A stretch of 64,000 nucleotides of DNA. Origin: Micromonospora echinospora. Lineage in GTDB: Bacteria; Actinomycetota; Actinomycetes; Mycobacteriales; Micromonosporaceae. The position numbers and the translations under genes are program-made. The stretch spans positions 1,116,001-1,180,000 of the forward strand of contig NZ_JACHJC010000001.1 in NCBI RefSeq assembly GCF_014203425.1, written 5' to 3'. Under the pieces are notes generated by a model. That model made no database searches and had not been told where the DNA came from. It was given only the letters and a program-made list of their open reading frames with translations. Positions 1 to 7,635 of the stretch are shown here, piece after piece. Position 1 is the first letter of the stretch, and every line of letters starts with the position of its first letter.

Positions 1-596
1 CGATCGGCTACGACCTGCCGCCCAGCCCCGGCTACCCGTGGGCGCTGCGGGTGCGGGCCCGGTGGAGCGTCGGCCCGGACGGGCTGCGGGCCGAGCACGA
101 GGCGACGAACCTGTCCGGCGAGCCCGCGCCGTTCGGCTTCTCCGTGCACCCCTACCTGCAACTGCCGAAGGTCGGCGTGGACGGGCTGCGGCTGCACCTG
201 CCGGCCCGGCGGCGGGTGCTGGTGGACGGCCGGCTGCTGCCCGTCGGGGCGACCGAGGTGACCGGCTCCGAGTTCGACTTCACCAGCCCACGCCCGATCG
301 GCGACCTGGTCCTCGACACCGCCTTCGGTGACGTCGAGCGGGACGCCGACGGCGGTTCGGCGGTGACGCTCAGCGCGCCGGACGGCTCGTCCGGGCTGCG
401 GATCTGGGCGGACCGCGAGTTCGGCTGGTGGCAGGTGTTCACCGGCGACACGCTCGGCGGGGAACGGCACCGCCGGTCGGTGGCGGTGGAGCCGATGACC
501 TGCCCGCCGGATGCGTTCCGTTCCGGCCGGGACGTCATCACGCTGGAGCCGGGGCAGACCTGGCGGGGCGCCTGGGGCGTCCGGCCGGAGGTCTGA
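1..596 (+). CDS. Aldose 1-epimerase family protein, 5' truncated by the window edge
   Basis: The visible part is the C-terminal 198 codons or so of a galactose mutarotase-like protein, read in the frame open from base 3. GalM-family proteins interconvert alpha and beta anomers of free sugars in the cytoplasm. The sequence shows the family strand with HPYLQLP and, near the C-terminus, AVEPMTCPPDAF, which carries the glutamate that acts as catalytic base in GalM enzymes. The N-terminus lies outside the window, so neither full length nor promoter can be judged. The next gene begins two bases after the stop, so the two are probably co-transcribed. The family call is solid; the sugar is unknown. 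Confidence 0.85.
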   Translation, partial: IGYDLPPSPGYPWALRVRARWSVGPDGLRAEHEATNLSGEPAPFGFSVHPYLQLPKVGVDGLRLHLPARRRVLVDGRLLPVGATEVTGSEFDFTSPRPIGDLVLDTAFGDVERDADGGSAVTLSAPDGSSGLRIWADREFGWWQVFTGDTLGGERHRRSVAVEPMTCPPDAFRSGRDVITLEPGQTWRGAWGVRPEV

Positions 597-598
597 GC

Positions 599-1201
599 GT
601 GGAGTTCGCCGAGGTCGTCCGCCGCCGCCGGATGGTGCGCAACTACGACCCCGACCGGCCGGTGCCGCCGGAGGTGGTGGACCGGCTGCTGGACCACGCC
701 GTCCGGGCGCCGTCGGCCGGGTTCGCCCAGGGCTGGGGCTTCCTGGTGCTGGAGGAACCCGAGGACCGGGAACGGTTCTGGGCGGCGACCACGCCTGGTG
801 GCGGCGGCCGGGAACGCTGGCTGGCCGGGATGCGCCGGGCGCCGCTGATCGTGGTGCCGCACGCCAACCGCGACGCCTACCTGGACCGCTACGCCGAGCC
901 GGACAAGGGCTGGGCGGACCGTGCCGAGGACCGCTGGCCGGTGCCCTACTGGTACGTGGACACCGGCTTCGCCGCTCTGCTGATGCTGCTCACCGCCGTG
1001 GACGAAGGGCTGGGCGCCTGCTTCTTCGGCATTGCGTCGCAGCGGATCGAGGCGTACCGGGAGGCGTTCGGGGTACCGCCGGAACTCAGCCCCGTCGGTG
1101 CCATCACTGTGGGTTACCGGGCTGCCGACCATCGGTCACCGTCGCTGCGCCGAGGGCGGCGTCCGGTGCAGGATGTGGTGCGGCGGGGACGGTGGACCTG
1201 A
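599..1201 (+). CDS. Nitroreductase family protein (FMN-dependent oxidoreductase)
   Basis: 200-aa nitroreductase-fold protein. The N-terminus (FAEVVRRRRMVRNYDPD) is the usual arginine-rich FMN-phosphate-binding start, followed by the APSAGFAQGW segment of the flavin pocket and, near residue 140, GLGACFFGI of the dimer interface. Such enzymes reduce nitro compounds, quinones or small cofactors with NAD(P)H or F420H2; nothing here fixes the substrate. The GTG start was chosen because an in-frame extension would run back into the upstream epimerase and because homologues begin at this motif. It starts two bases after the epimerase stop, suggesting translational coupling. Confidence 0.85.
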   Translation: MEFAEVVRRRRMVRNYDPDRPVPPEVVDRLLDHAVRAPSAGFAQGWGFLVLEEPEDRERFWAATTPGGGGRERWLAGMRRAPLIVVPHANRDAYLDRYAEPDKGWADRAEDRWPVPYWYVDTGFAALLMLLTAVDEGLGACFFGIASQRIEAYREAFGVPPELSPVGAITVGYRAADHRSPSLRRGRRPVQDVVRRGRWT

Positions 1202-1255
1202 GCGGTTAGGCTGACATCCACATCGTCAGCCGGGCCTGGGGGAGGAGAGCACGCC

Positions 1256-1561
1256 GTGATCTTCAGGGCGGTCCGGGACGGGCGTCCCTACCCGGAGCAC
1301 AACCTCACGCTGAAGCAGTGGGCCGAGATCCCGCCGCGCCCGCTGCGGCTGGACCAGCTCATCACCACCAAGCGCGAACTGGCGCTGGACAAGCTGCTCG
1401 CGGAGGACTCCACCTTCTACGGCGACCTCTTCCCGCACGTGGTCCAGTGGAACGGCGGCCTCTACCTGGAGGACGGCCTGCACCGGGCGCTGCGCGCGGC
1501 GCTGCAGCAGCGCAACCAGATCCACGCGCGCGTGCTGGTCCTCGGCGACCAGGGCGAGTGA
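1256..1561 (+). CDS. Small conserved actinobacterial protein, VapB-antitoxin-like annotation family, DGLHR motif
   Basis: 101-aa soluble protein with a GTG start behind a good GGGGGAGGAG ribosome site. The conserved block runs from RPYPEHNLT through LAEDSTFYGDLF to YLEDGLHRALRAAL. I recall very similar actinobacterial proteins carrying the automatic label 'VapB family antitoxin', but no toxin gene lies next to it. The EDGLHR segment resembles the DGxHR motif of ParB/sulfiredoxin-fold proteins, so a nucleotide-binding role is an alternative. The gene stands alone between the nitroreductase and the acyl-CoA dehydrogenase, whose promoter -35 overlaps its stop codon. Function is unproven. Confidence 0.7.
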   Translation: MIFRAVRDGRPYPEHNLTLKQWAEIPPRPLRLDQLITTKRELALDKLLAEDSTFYGDLFPHVVQWNGGLYLEDGLHRALRAALQQRNQIHARVLVLGDQGE

Positions 1562-1586
1562 CGCCCGGCTGAGCCTTGGTTAAGGT
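1558..1586 (+). promoter_or_regulatory. Leaderless-type promoter of the acyl-CoA dehydrogenase gene
   Basis: GTGACG (1558-1563) and TAAGGT (1581-1586) are separated by 17 bp, matching the actinobacterial HrdB consensus. The ATG at 1593 lies exactly where transcription would start, seven bases after the -10, and no Shine-Dalgarno precedes it. The mRNA is probably leaderless. The -35 overlaps the stop codon of the upstream small gene. Confidence 0.6.
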
Positions 1587-1592
1587 GACGCC

Positions 1593-2753
1593 ATGACTCC
1601 TCTGGACCTGCTCGACATCGATGCGTCGCTCAGCGAGGAGGAGCGGCAGATCCGCGCCGTCGTGCGCCAGCTCGTGACCGACCGGGTACGCCCCCACGTC
1701 GCCGGCTGGTACGAGGACGGCCAGGTCCCGGCGCGCGAGCTGGCCCGCGAGTTCGGCAAGCTCGGTCTGCTCGGCATGCATCTGACCGGGTACGGCTGCG
1801 CCGGCGCGTCCGCCGTCGCGTACGGGCTGGCCTGCCTGGAACTGGAGGCCGGCGACTCGGGCGTCCGCTCGCTGGTGTCGGTGCAGGGATCGCTGGCCAT
1901 GTACGCCATCTGGCGCTTCGGCAGCGAGGAGCAGAAGCAGCGCTGGCTGCCCGCCATGGCGACCGGCGAGGCGATCGGCTGCTTCGGGCTCACCGAACCC
2001 GACCACGGCTCCGATCCAGGGTCGATGGCCACCCGTGCCCGCCGCGACGGCGACGACTGGATCCTCAACGGCAGCAAACTGTGGATCACCAACGCCCCGA
2101 TCGCCGACGTGGGCGTGATCTGGGCGCGCACCGACGAGGGCGTGCGCGGCTTCGCCGTACCCATGGACACGCCGGGGGTGACGGCGCGCGAGATCCGGCA
2201 CAAGATGTCGCTGCGCGCGTCCCTGACCGGCGAGATCGCGCTCGACGACGTCCGGCTGCCGGCGGACGCGCGACTGCCCGAGGCGATCGGGCTGAAGGCG
2301 CCGCTGGGGTGCCTGACCGAGGCCCGGCACGGCATCGTCTGGGGCGCGCTCGGCGCGGCCCGCGACTGCCTGGAGACCGCCCTGGAGTACGCGACCACGC
2401 GCACCCAGTTCGGCCGCCCGCTCGCCGGTTTCCAGCTCACCCAGGCCAAGCTGGCCGACATGGCGGTGGAGTGGAACAAGGGGATGCTGCTCGCGCTGCA
2501 CCTGGGCCGCCTCGCCGACGCGGGCACGCTGCGGCCCGATCAGGTGAGCGTGGGCAAGCTGAACAACGTGCGGGAGGCGCTCGCCATCGCCCGGCAGTGC
2601 CGCACGATCCTGGGCGCGAACGGCGTCTCCGGCGAGTACCCGGTGATGCGGCACGCCAACAACCTGGAGAGCGTGCTCACCTACGAGGGCACCTCCGAGA
2701 TCCACCAGCTCGTCATCGGCCAGCGGCTCACCGGCCTGTCCGCGTTCGCCTGA
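1593..2753 (+). CDS. Acyl-CoA dehydrogenase (glutaryl-CoA dehydrogenase-like)
   Basis: 386-aa flavoprotein of the acyl-CoA dehydrogenase family, full family length. It oxidises an acyl-CoA at the alpha-beta bond and passes electrons to ETF. The sequence shows CFGLTEPDHGSDP and the KLWITNAP FAD-binding strand around residues 130-170. Near the C-terminus is YEGTSEIHQ, with Glu365 in the position of the catalytic base of glutaryl- and short-chain-type dehydrogenases. The HGSDP context and overall pattern resemble glutaryl-CoA dehydrogenases, so lysine/tryptophan or dicarboxylate catabolism is possible, but the substrate cannot be set from sequence alone. Monocistronic by spacing. Confidence 0.88.
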   Translation: MTPLDLLDIDASLSEEERQIRAVVRQLVTDRVRPHVAGWYEDGQVPARELAREFGKLGLLGMHLTGYGCAGASAVAYGLACLELEAGDSGVRSLVSVQGSLAMYAIWRFGSEEQKQRWLPAMATGEAIGCFGLTEPDHGSDPGSMATRARRDGDDWILNGSKLWITNAPIADVGVIWARTDEGVRGFAVPMDTPGVTAREIRHKMSLRASLTGEIALDDVRLPADARLPEAIGLKAPLGCLTEARHGIVWGALGAARDCLETALEYATTRTQFGRPLAGFQLTQAKLADMAVEWNKGMLLALHLGRLADAGTLRPDQVSVGKLNNVREALAIARQCRTILGANGVSGEYPVMRHANNLESVLTYEGTSEIHQLVIGQRLTGLSAFA

Positions 2754-2852
2754 CCTGCGGTTTCACCCGATCGGGGCGCTCGGCGAGCGACTGTCGCACG
2801 GTGGCCGTACCGTCATTGTCAGTCGATGTGTCGGACGAGGACGGTGAGGGCG

Positions 2853-3629
2853 ATGGCCCGCGACGGTGACATCAACGAGCCCACCCGGGAGTTCCCGGAC
2901 TACCCCACCAGCGAGTCCCTTCGCGACCGGGCGGAGGGCTCGCCCGACCCGGACCGCGAGCCCGGTCCGGGAGTCCCGCCGTCGGGCGGCGGCGCGGCAC
3001 GTGGCCTGCTCTGGGTGCTCGGCGCGGCGGCTCTGGCGGTGGTGGTGCTGCTCGGCGTGCAGGCCACCGGTCTGCTGCCCGACTTCCGCAATCCGTTCGC
3101 CAAGGAGCAGACCGACCGCAGCCAGCCGCCACTGCTCAAGTCGATCCGTGACCTGAGCCGCTACGTCGCCGCCGAGGGCAACTTCCAGGTCGTGGTCGAC
3201 GTGCAGAACGACAGGCGCAACGTGCCCGACTTCCTGCTCAACGAGCGCACGCTGTTCGTCGGGGCGGGCCGCGTCGAGGCGTACGTCGACTTCGCGAAGA
3301 TCGCCGACGGCGCCGTGGTCGTCTCCGAGGACGGCAAGTCCGCCGAGATCAAGCTGCCCGCGCCGCAGCTCGGCGAGACCGACCTGGACATGGACAAGAG
3401 CTACGTGTTCGCCGAGCAGCGCGGCCTGATCAACCGGCTCAACGACCTGGTGGCCGGCGACCCCAACCGGCAGCAGCAGGTATACAAGCTCGCCGAGGAC
3501 CGGATCACCGCGGCGGCCCGGGACAGCGGGCTCGCCGCCCGCGCCGAGGAGAACACCCGCAAGATGCTGGAAGGGCTGCTGCGGTCCCTCGGCTACGAGA
3601 AGGTGACAGTCACCTACACGGCTCCCTGA
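2853..3629 (+). CDS. DUF4230 domain-containing membrane-anchored protein
   Basis: 258-aa protein: an acidic, proline-rich cytoplasmic N-terminus (residues 1-50), one transmembrane helix (LLWVLGAAALAVVVLLGVQA, about 53-72), then an extracellular DUF4230 domain from LLKSIRDLSRYVAAEGNFQV onward. DUF4230 proteins are widespread in Gram-positive bacteria and have no established biochemical role. I chose the ATG at 2853 because GAGGACGGTGAGGG lies just upstream; an in-frame ATG 27 bases earlier would add nine unconserved residues. A strong hairpin follows within 25 bp, so the gene ends its own transcript. Confidence 0.8.
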   Translation: MARDGDINEPTREFPDYPTSESLRDRAEGSPDPDREPGPGVPPSGGGAARGLLWVLGAAALAVVVLLGVQATGLLPDFRNPFAKEQTDRSQPPLLKSIRDLSRYVAAEGNFQVVVDVQNDRRNVPDFLLNERTLFVGAGRVEAYVDFAKIADGAVVVSEDGKSAEIKLPAPQLGETDLDMDKSYVFAEQRGLINRLNDLVAGDPNRQQQVYKLAEDRITAAARDSGLAARAEENTRKMLEGLLRSLGYEKVTVTYTAP

Positions 3630-3648
3630 TCTTCATGCGCTGACGCCG

Positions 3649-3680
3649 CGCGCCCGCCCCGATCGTCCGGGGCGGGCGCG
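3649..3680 (+). terminator. Hairpin terminator after the DUF4230 gene
   Basis: A perfect 12-bp GC stem (CGCGCCCGCCCC at 3649-3660 with its complement at 3669-3680) encloses an 8-nt loop. It lies between convergent genes (DUF4230 on plus, PspC on minus) and can serve both. There is no strong U-tract, as is usual for GC-rich actinomycetes. Confidence 0.75.
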
Positions 3681-3712
3681 TTCGCGTGCCGGTGTGCCGG
3701 CTTCGTGTCGCG

Positions 3713-3916
3713 TCAGCGGGTGGCGAGGTAGCGGTCCTCGTTCGGCATCAGAACCCACAGGATCAGGTAGATGATCACCTGCGTGCCGGGCAGCAGCAGC
3801 GACAGCAGGAACAGCAGCCGGACCATGCCGGCCGACATGCCGAACCGCTGCCCCAGGCCGGCGCAGACACCGGCGATCATGCGCCCCTGGCGGGGCCGGA
3901 CCAGTTTGCGACTCAT
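3713..3916 (-). CDS. PspC domain-containing small membrane protein
   Basis: 67-aa protein with the whole PspC fold: a basic N-terminus (MSRKLVRPRQGRMIAGVCAG), the GLGQRFGMSAGMVRLLF amphipathic segment, then one hydrophobic helix ending in LILWVLMPNED. PspC-domain proteins of Actinobacteria are small membrane proteins linked to envelope stress, sometimes as anti-sigma-like or sensor elements. The ATG at 3916 was taken because the longer upstream frame has no conserved residues and the family starts exactly here. Convergent with the DUF4230 gene across the shared hairpin. Confidence 0.85.
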   Translation of the reverse strand: MSRKLVRPRQGRMIAGVCAGLGQRFGMSAGMVRLLFLLSLLLPGTQVIIYLILWVLMPNEDRYLATR

Positions 3917-4110
3917 CGTCGTCTCCCACTTCTGCGGCGATCCGCCGCGCTGATTCCACGGTAGAAAGGGGTGCGCGCCGCGCCCTCGGCCCCGAGGATG
4001 ATCGGCGACCCGGGCACCCGTAGGTGCATACCCCGGACCATCCCCATCGACTCGCCCGCGAAGATTCCCCGCCCGCCGCCGCGCGGCGTCTACGGTCACG
4101 CCGCTCCTGC

Positions 4111-4190
4111 TCCTGCGATCTTGCACTTGAGGCCCCGGCCGCGCCCCATTTGCGGTGGATTGACGGGGCCGGAAGTGCAAGATCGCGGGA
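4111..4190. repeat. Palindromic element 1 (GATCTTGCACTT family)
   Basis: Arms CGATCTTGCACTT (4116-4128) and AAGTGCAAGATCG (4173-4185) are perfect over 13 bp and extend to about 27 bp with three mismatches. A GC-rich centre separates them. Transcribed from either strand it would fold into a long hairpin. It shares the GATCTTG core with the two following palindromes. Confidence 0.8.
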
Positions 4191-4290
4191 GTGGTGGGGG
4201 TGGTGGGCGGCCGGGAGCATCGTTCGGTCGGGTGTTGCTTCGGGTGCGTTTCGTGTGGCGAGACAGGTGTTCCGGTTGGTGGGATTGGTC

Positions 4291-4342
4291 GAGATCTTGG
4301 TAGGAGAGGGCCCCTGTGGGGGCCGTTTGGTTCCAAGATCTC
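4291..4342. repeat. Palindromic element 2 (GAGATCTTGG arms)
   Basis: Perfect 10-bp arms GAGATCTTGG (4291-4300) and CCAAGATCTC (4333-4342) enclose a second inner GC hairpin (GGCCCC with GGGGCC). The outer GATCTTG core is shared with the neighbouring elements although the centres differ. Confidence 0.7.
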
Positions 4343-4364
4343 TCGGGGTCGGTCGCGGGTGCGG

Positions 4365-4435
4365 CGATCTTGGAGTTGTGGCAGTTCGCGAAAGCCGTAA
4401 ACCTGTCCATCCTGGGTGCCACAACTCCAAGATCG
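4365..4435. repeat. Palindromic element 3 (19-bp perfect arms)
   Basis: CGATCTTGGAGTTGTGGCA (4365-4383) is an exact reverse complement of 4417-4435, separated by a 33-bp centre of noticeably lower GC. It is the longest perfect inverted repeat in this region and ends with the same CGATCTTG as element 1. Confidence 0.85.
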
Positions 4436-4628
4436 ACGGGGAGGAGGGCGGGCGGTTGCTGCGGGGTGGGCATGCGGCGGAGTGGGGGCGGGTATTCATG
4501 AGGGCGGGGTAGGCTCGCCGGTCGGGCGCCCCCACCCCGGGCGCCGGCCGTCCACCCGCCTGGCGGGCGCGGCAACCCACGCACCGGCTCGGATCCGCAC
4601 AACGGGGACGACGGCGAGGAAGCAGCAC

Positions 4629-5999
4629 ATGATCAGTGTTTTCGATCTTTTCAGCGTCGGTATCGGGCCGTCCAGCTCGCACACCGTCGGGCCGATGCGG
4701 GCCGCCCGTACGTTCGTGGCGGGCCTGAAGGCCGACGGGCAGCTCGCCGACGTGGCGCGCGTACGGGCGGAGCTGTTCGGCTCGCTCGGCGCGACCGGGC
4801 ACGGGCACGGCAGCGGCCGGGCGGTGCTGCTGGGGCTGGAGGGCGAGGTCCCGGAGACTGTCGACACCGACTCGGTGGGGCCGCGTGTGGAGCGGATCCG
4901 CACGCAGCGGCGGCTCGACCTGTTCGGCAGCCAGGGGATCGACTTCGACCCGGACGCCGACCTGGTGCTGCACCGCCGGCGCTCGTTGCCGTACCACCCG
5001 AACGGGATGACGTTCGCGGCGTACGACGCGGCCGGGAACGAGGTGCGGTCACGCACGTACTACTCGGTCGGCGGCGGCTTCGTGGTGGACGAGGAGGCGG
5101 CCGGGGCGGACCGGATCAAGCCGGACGCCACCCGGGTACGGCACCCGTTCCTCACCGGCGCGGAGCTGCTCAAGGTCACCACCGACACCGGGCTGTCGAT
5201 CAGCGAGGTGATGCTCGCCAACGAGCTGTCCTGGCGCAGCGAGGCGGATGTCCGCGCGGGGCTGCTGGAGATCTGGCGCGTGATGCGCGAGTGCGTGGAG
5301 AGCGGCTGCACGCGTGACGGCGTACTCCCGGGTGGGTTGAAGGTCCGGCGGCGCGCGGCCGAGATGCGGCGCAGCCTGGAGGCGGAGACCGGCAGCCAGG
5401 ACCCGCTGCGCGCGATGGACTGGGTGACGTTGTTCGCGCTGGCGGTCAACGAGGAGAACGCGGCCGGTGGACGGGTGGTCACCGCGCCGACGAACGGCGC
5501 CGCCGGGATCATTCCGGCCGTGCTGCACTACTACACCCGGTTCGTGCCCGGCGCCTCCGAGGAAGGCGTGGTCCGGTTCCTGCTGGCCGCGGGCGCGATC
5601 GGCGTGCTGTTCAAGGAGAACGCCTCGATCTCCGGCGCCGAGGTGGGCTGCCAGGGCGAGGTGGGGTCGGCGTGTTCGATGGCGGCGGCCGGGCTGGCCG
5701 AGGCGCTCGGCGGTACGCCGGAGCAGGTGGAGAACGCCGCCGAGATCGGCATGGAGCACAACCTGGGGCTGACCTGCGACCCGGTGGGTGGCCTGGTGCA
5801 GATCCCGTGCATCGAGCGCAACGCGGTGGCCAGCATCAAGGCGATCACCGCGGCCCGGCTGGCGTTGCGTGGCGACGGGGTGCACCACGTGTCGCTGGAC
5901 AAGGTCATCAAGACCATGCGGGAGACCGGCGCGGACATGAAGGTCAAGTACAAGGAGACCGCGCGGGGCGGGCTCGCCGTCAACGTGATCGAGTGCTGA
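4629..5999 (+). CDS. sdaA: L-serine ammonia-lyase (iron-sulfur L-serine dehydratase)
   Basis: 456-aa single-chain SdaA that converts L-serine to pyruvate and ammonia in the cytoplasm. The N-terminus ([25 protein letters not shown]) is the classical beta-domain motif. The C-terminal alpha domain carries the cysteines expected to hold the oxygen-labile 4Fe-4S cluster: GCQGEVG (Cys341), LTCDPVGG (Cys383) and IPCIERN (Cys394). The ATG at 4629 is preceded by GAGGAAGC, and the longer frame upstream is unconserved and runs into the palindrome region. Single gene by spacing. The call is firm. Confidence 0.95.
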   Translation: MISVFDLFSVGIGPSSSHTVGPMRAARTFVAGLKADGQLADVARVRAELFGSLGATGHGHGSGRAVLLGLEGEVPETVDTDSVGPRVERIRTQRRLDLFGSQGIDFDPDADLVLHRRRSLPYHPNGMTFAAYDAAGNEVRSRTYYSVGGGFVVDEEAAGADRIKPDATRVRHPFLTGAELLKVTTDTGLSISEVMLANELSWRSEADVRAGLLEIWRVMRECVESGCTRDGVLPGGLKVRRRAAEMRRSLEAETGSQDPLRAMDWVTLFALAVNEENAAGGRVVTAPTNGAAGIIPAVLHYYTRFVPGASEEGVVRFLLAAGAIGVLFKENASISGAEVGCQGEVGSACSMAAAGLAEALGGTPEQVENAAEIGMEHNLGLTCDPVGGLVQIPCIERNAVASIKAITAARLALRGDGVHHVSLDKVIKTMRETGADMKVKYKETARGGLAVNVIEC

Positions 6000-6064
6000 C
6001 TCCGTTGGAGTGACCCGGCGCGGACAGCAGTCGCGCGGGTACGAGAAGGCGCGACCATGATGCG

Positions 6065-6892
6065 GTGACGTCAGGCGTCGCGGCGCTCTGGTCCGCCCGC
6101 ACCTCGCTGCGCATCCTGGTCCGGCGGGATCTCGCGGTGAAGTACCAGCAGTCGGTGCTGGGCTACTTCTGGTCGCTGATCGAGCCGCTCGGCATGGGCC
6201 TGATCTACTGGTTCGTCTTCGGCGTGCTCTACTCCGGCGCGACCCGGCGGCACCTGGGCGAGGCGGCCGGCTCGTACCCGCTGTTCCTGATCACCGGGAT
6301 CTTCGCCTGGATGTGGGCGAGTTCGGCGCTGACCGAGGCGGCGAACGCGCTGACCGGGCAGTCCCGGCTGATCACCACGATGAACCTGCCCCGGCCGATC
6401 TTCCCGATCGGGCGGGTCACCGGTCGCTTCGCCGAGTACCTGGCCGGGCTGCCGATCCTGGTCGCCGTGGCGGCGATCTACGCGAGCCAGGGGAGGATCC
6501 GGCCCGGGTGGAGCCTGCTCGCCCTGCCGCTCGCGGTGGCGGTGCAGTTCGTGCTGCTGGTGGGCCTGGCGCTGCTGCTGTCGGCGGGCAACGTGCTGAT
6601 GCGCGACATCGAGCGCACCATGCGGTTGATCATCCGGCTGTTGTTCTACGCCACGCCGATCATCTATCCGCTCGACCTGGTCCGGGAGTCGGGCATGCCG
6701 GGCTGGCTCAAGATCGGGTACGAGCTGAACCCGCTGGTCGGGATCTTCCAGCTGCACCACGCGGTCTGGTACCCGGACGAGTTCCCGGACGCCCGGCTGC
6801 TCATCATCACGGTGTCCGGCAGCGTGGCGGTGCTGGCGCTCGGCTGGTGGGCGTTCCACCGCCTCGAACCGGCAGTGCTGAAGGAACTCTGA
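6065..6892 (+). CDS. ABC transporter permease, TagG/Wzm type (polysaccharide or teichoic acid export)
   Basis: 275-aa ABC-2 permease with six predicted membrane spans. The N-terminus has the family signature LVRRDLAVKYQQSVLGYFWSL, which marks exporters of lipid-linked polysaccharides and teichoic acids; the conserved FYATPIIYPLD and NPLVGIFQLH segments lie between residues 195 and 235. It should pair with the ATPase encoded next, whose ATG overlaps this stop by one base. The downstream phosphotransferase and glycerophosphotransferase suggest the cargo is a polyol-phosphate polymer. The GTG start is inferred; a short ATG-containing stretch lies just upstream in another frame. Confidence 0.9.
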   Translation: MTSGVAALWSARTSLRILVRRDLAVKYQQSVLGYFWSLIEPLGMGLIYWFVFGVLYSGATRRHLGEAAGSYPLFLITGIFAWMWASSALTEAANALTGQSRLITTMNLPRPIFPIGRVTGRFAEYLAGLPILVAVAAIYASQGRIRPGWSLLALPLAVAVQFVLLVGLALLLSAGNVLMRDIERTMRLIIRLLFYATPIIYPLDLVRESGMPGWLKIGYELNPLVGIFQLHHAVWYPDEFPDARLLIITVSGSVAVLALGWWAFHRLEPAVLKEL

Positions 6893-7635
6893 TGGCCCCG
6901 ATCATCGAGGCGGACGGGCTCGGCATCCGGTTCGTCCGCAACCGGCGCCGTCAGCTGCGGCTGCGGGAGCTGATCGTGCACCGGGGCGCCCGCGACCCGG
7001 ACGCCGGCCGGTTCTGGCCGTTGCGCGACCTGTCGTTCCGGGTCGAGCCGGGCGAGACGGTGGGCGTGGTGGGGCGCAACGGCACCGGCAAGAGCACGCT
7101 GCTGCGGCTGATCGCCGGCGTGCTCATCCCGGACGAGGGCTCGATCCGGGTGCACGGCCGGGTGGCGCCGCTGCTCGAACTGTCCGCCGGGTTCTCCGGT
7201 GACCTGACCGGCCGGGAGAACCTGTACCTGGTGGGTGGGCTGCACGGACTGTCGTCGGCGTACCTACGGGAACACTTCGACGAGATCGTCTCGTTCGCCG
7301 GTGAGCAGGTGGAACGCGCCATCGACACGTCGGTGCGGCACTACTCGTCGGGGATGAAGGTGCGGCTGGGCTTCGCGGTGATCGCGCACCTGCCGCACCC
7401 GGTGCTGCTTGTGGACGAGGTGACAGCGGTCGGGGACGCGGAGTTCCGCGCGAAGTGCTATGCGACCATCGAGCGACTTCTCGCGGAAGGGCGCACGCTG
7501 GTGCTGGTGTCACACAACGACAAGGACCTCACTCGGTTCTGCCGTCGGGGGCTCTACCTCGACGCCGGACGGCTGATCGTCGACGGGACGATCGACGAGG
7601 CGCTGGCGGCCTACGCCGACGCGGCGAAGCGGTGA
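6892..7635 (+). CDS. ABC transporter ATP-binding protein, TagH/Wzt type
   Basis: 247-aa ATPase partner of the preceding permease. Walker A is GRNGTGKST (about residues 62-70), the signature is YSSGMKVRLGFAV with the SSGM form typical of polysaccharide exporters, and Walker B is VLLVDEVTAVGD. The N-terminus has the extra LIVHRGARD insertion seen in TagH/Wzt proteins. It stops soon after the H-loop region, so it lacks the C-terminal carbohydrate-binding domain of some Wzt proteins. Translational coupling on both sides (one-base overlap upstream, GTGA overlap downstream) shows one operon. Confidence 0.92.
   Translation: MAPIIEADGLGIRFVRNRRRQLRLRELIVHRGARDPDAGRFWPLRDLSFRVEPGETVGVVGRNGTGKSTLLRLIAGVLIPDEGSIRVHGRVAPLLELSAGFSGDLTGRENLYLVGGLHGLSSAYLREHFDEIVSFAGEQVERAIDTSVRHYSSGMKVRLGFAVIAHLPHPVLLVDEVTAVGDAEFRAKCYATIERLLAEGRTLVLVSHNDKDLTRFCRRGLYLDAGRLIVDGTIDEALAAYADAAKR

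Larger units (their letters stand above)
3917..4628. other. Gene-free 0.7-kb region carrying three large palindromes
   Basis: No open frame here has family motifs or a credible ribosome site. The stretch holds the promoter side of the PspC gene, three imperfect-to-perfect palindromes sharing GATCTTG at their outer ends (annotated separately), and the leader of the serine dehydratase gene with GAGGAAGC before its ATG. I found no riboswitch-like conserved block in the dehydratase leader. Confidence 0.7.

Noticed and set aside
1362..2705. 447-codon minus-strand frame opposite the acyl-CoA dehydrogenase
   Set aside because: Shadow frame; the plus-strand protein matches a known family over its full length.
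4111..4435. Intrinsic terminators for nearby genes
   Set aside because: The palindromes lie 200-500 bp from any gene end, have long arms and large centres, and are repeated as a family, so simple terminators are unlikely.
4500..4628. Possible glycine or other riboswitch before the serine dehydratase gene
   Set aside because: None of the conserved glycine-riboswitch blocks are present and no stable conserved fold is evident.
5049..5888. 279-codon minus-strand frame inside the serine dehydratase gene
   Set aside because: Shadow of sdaA, His/Arg-rich and without family motifs.
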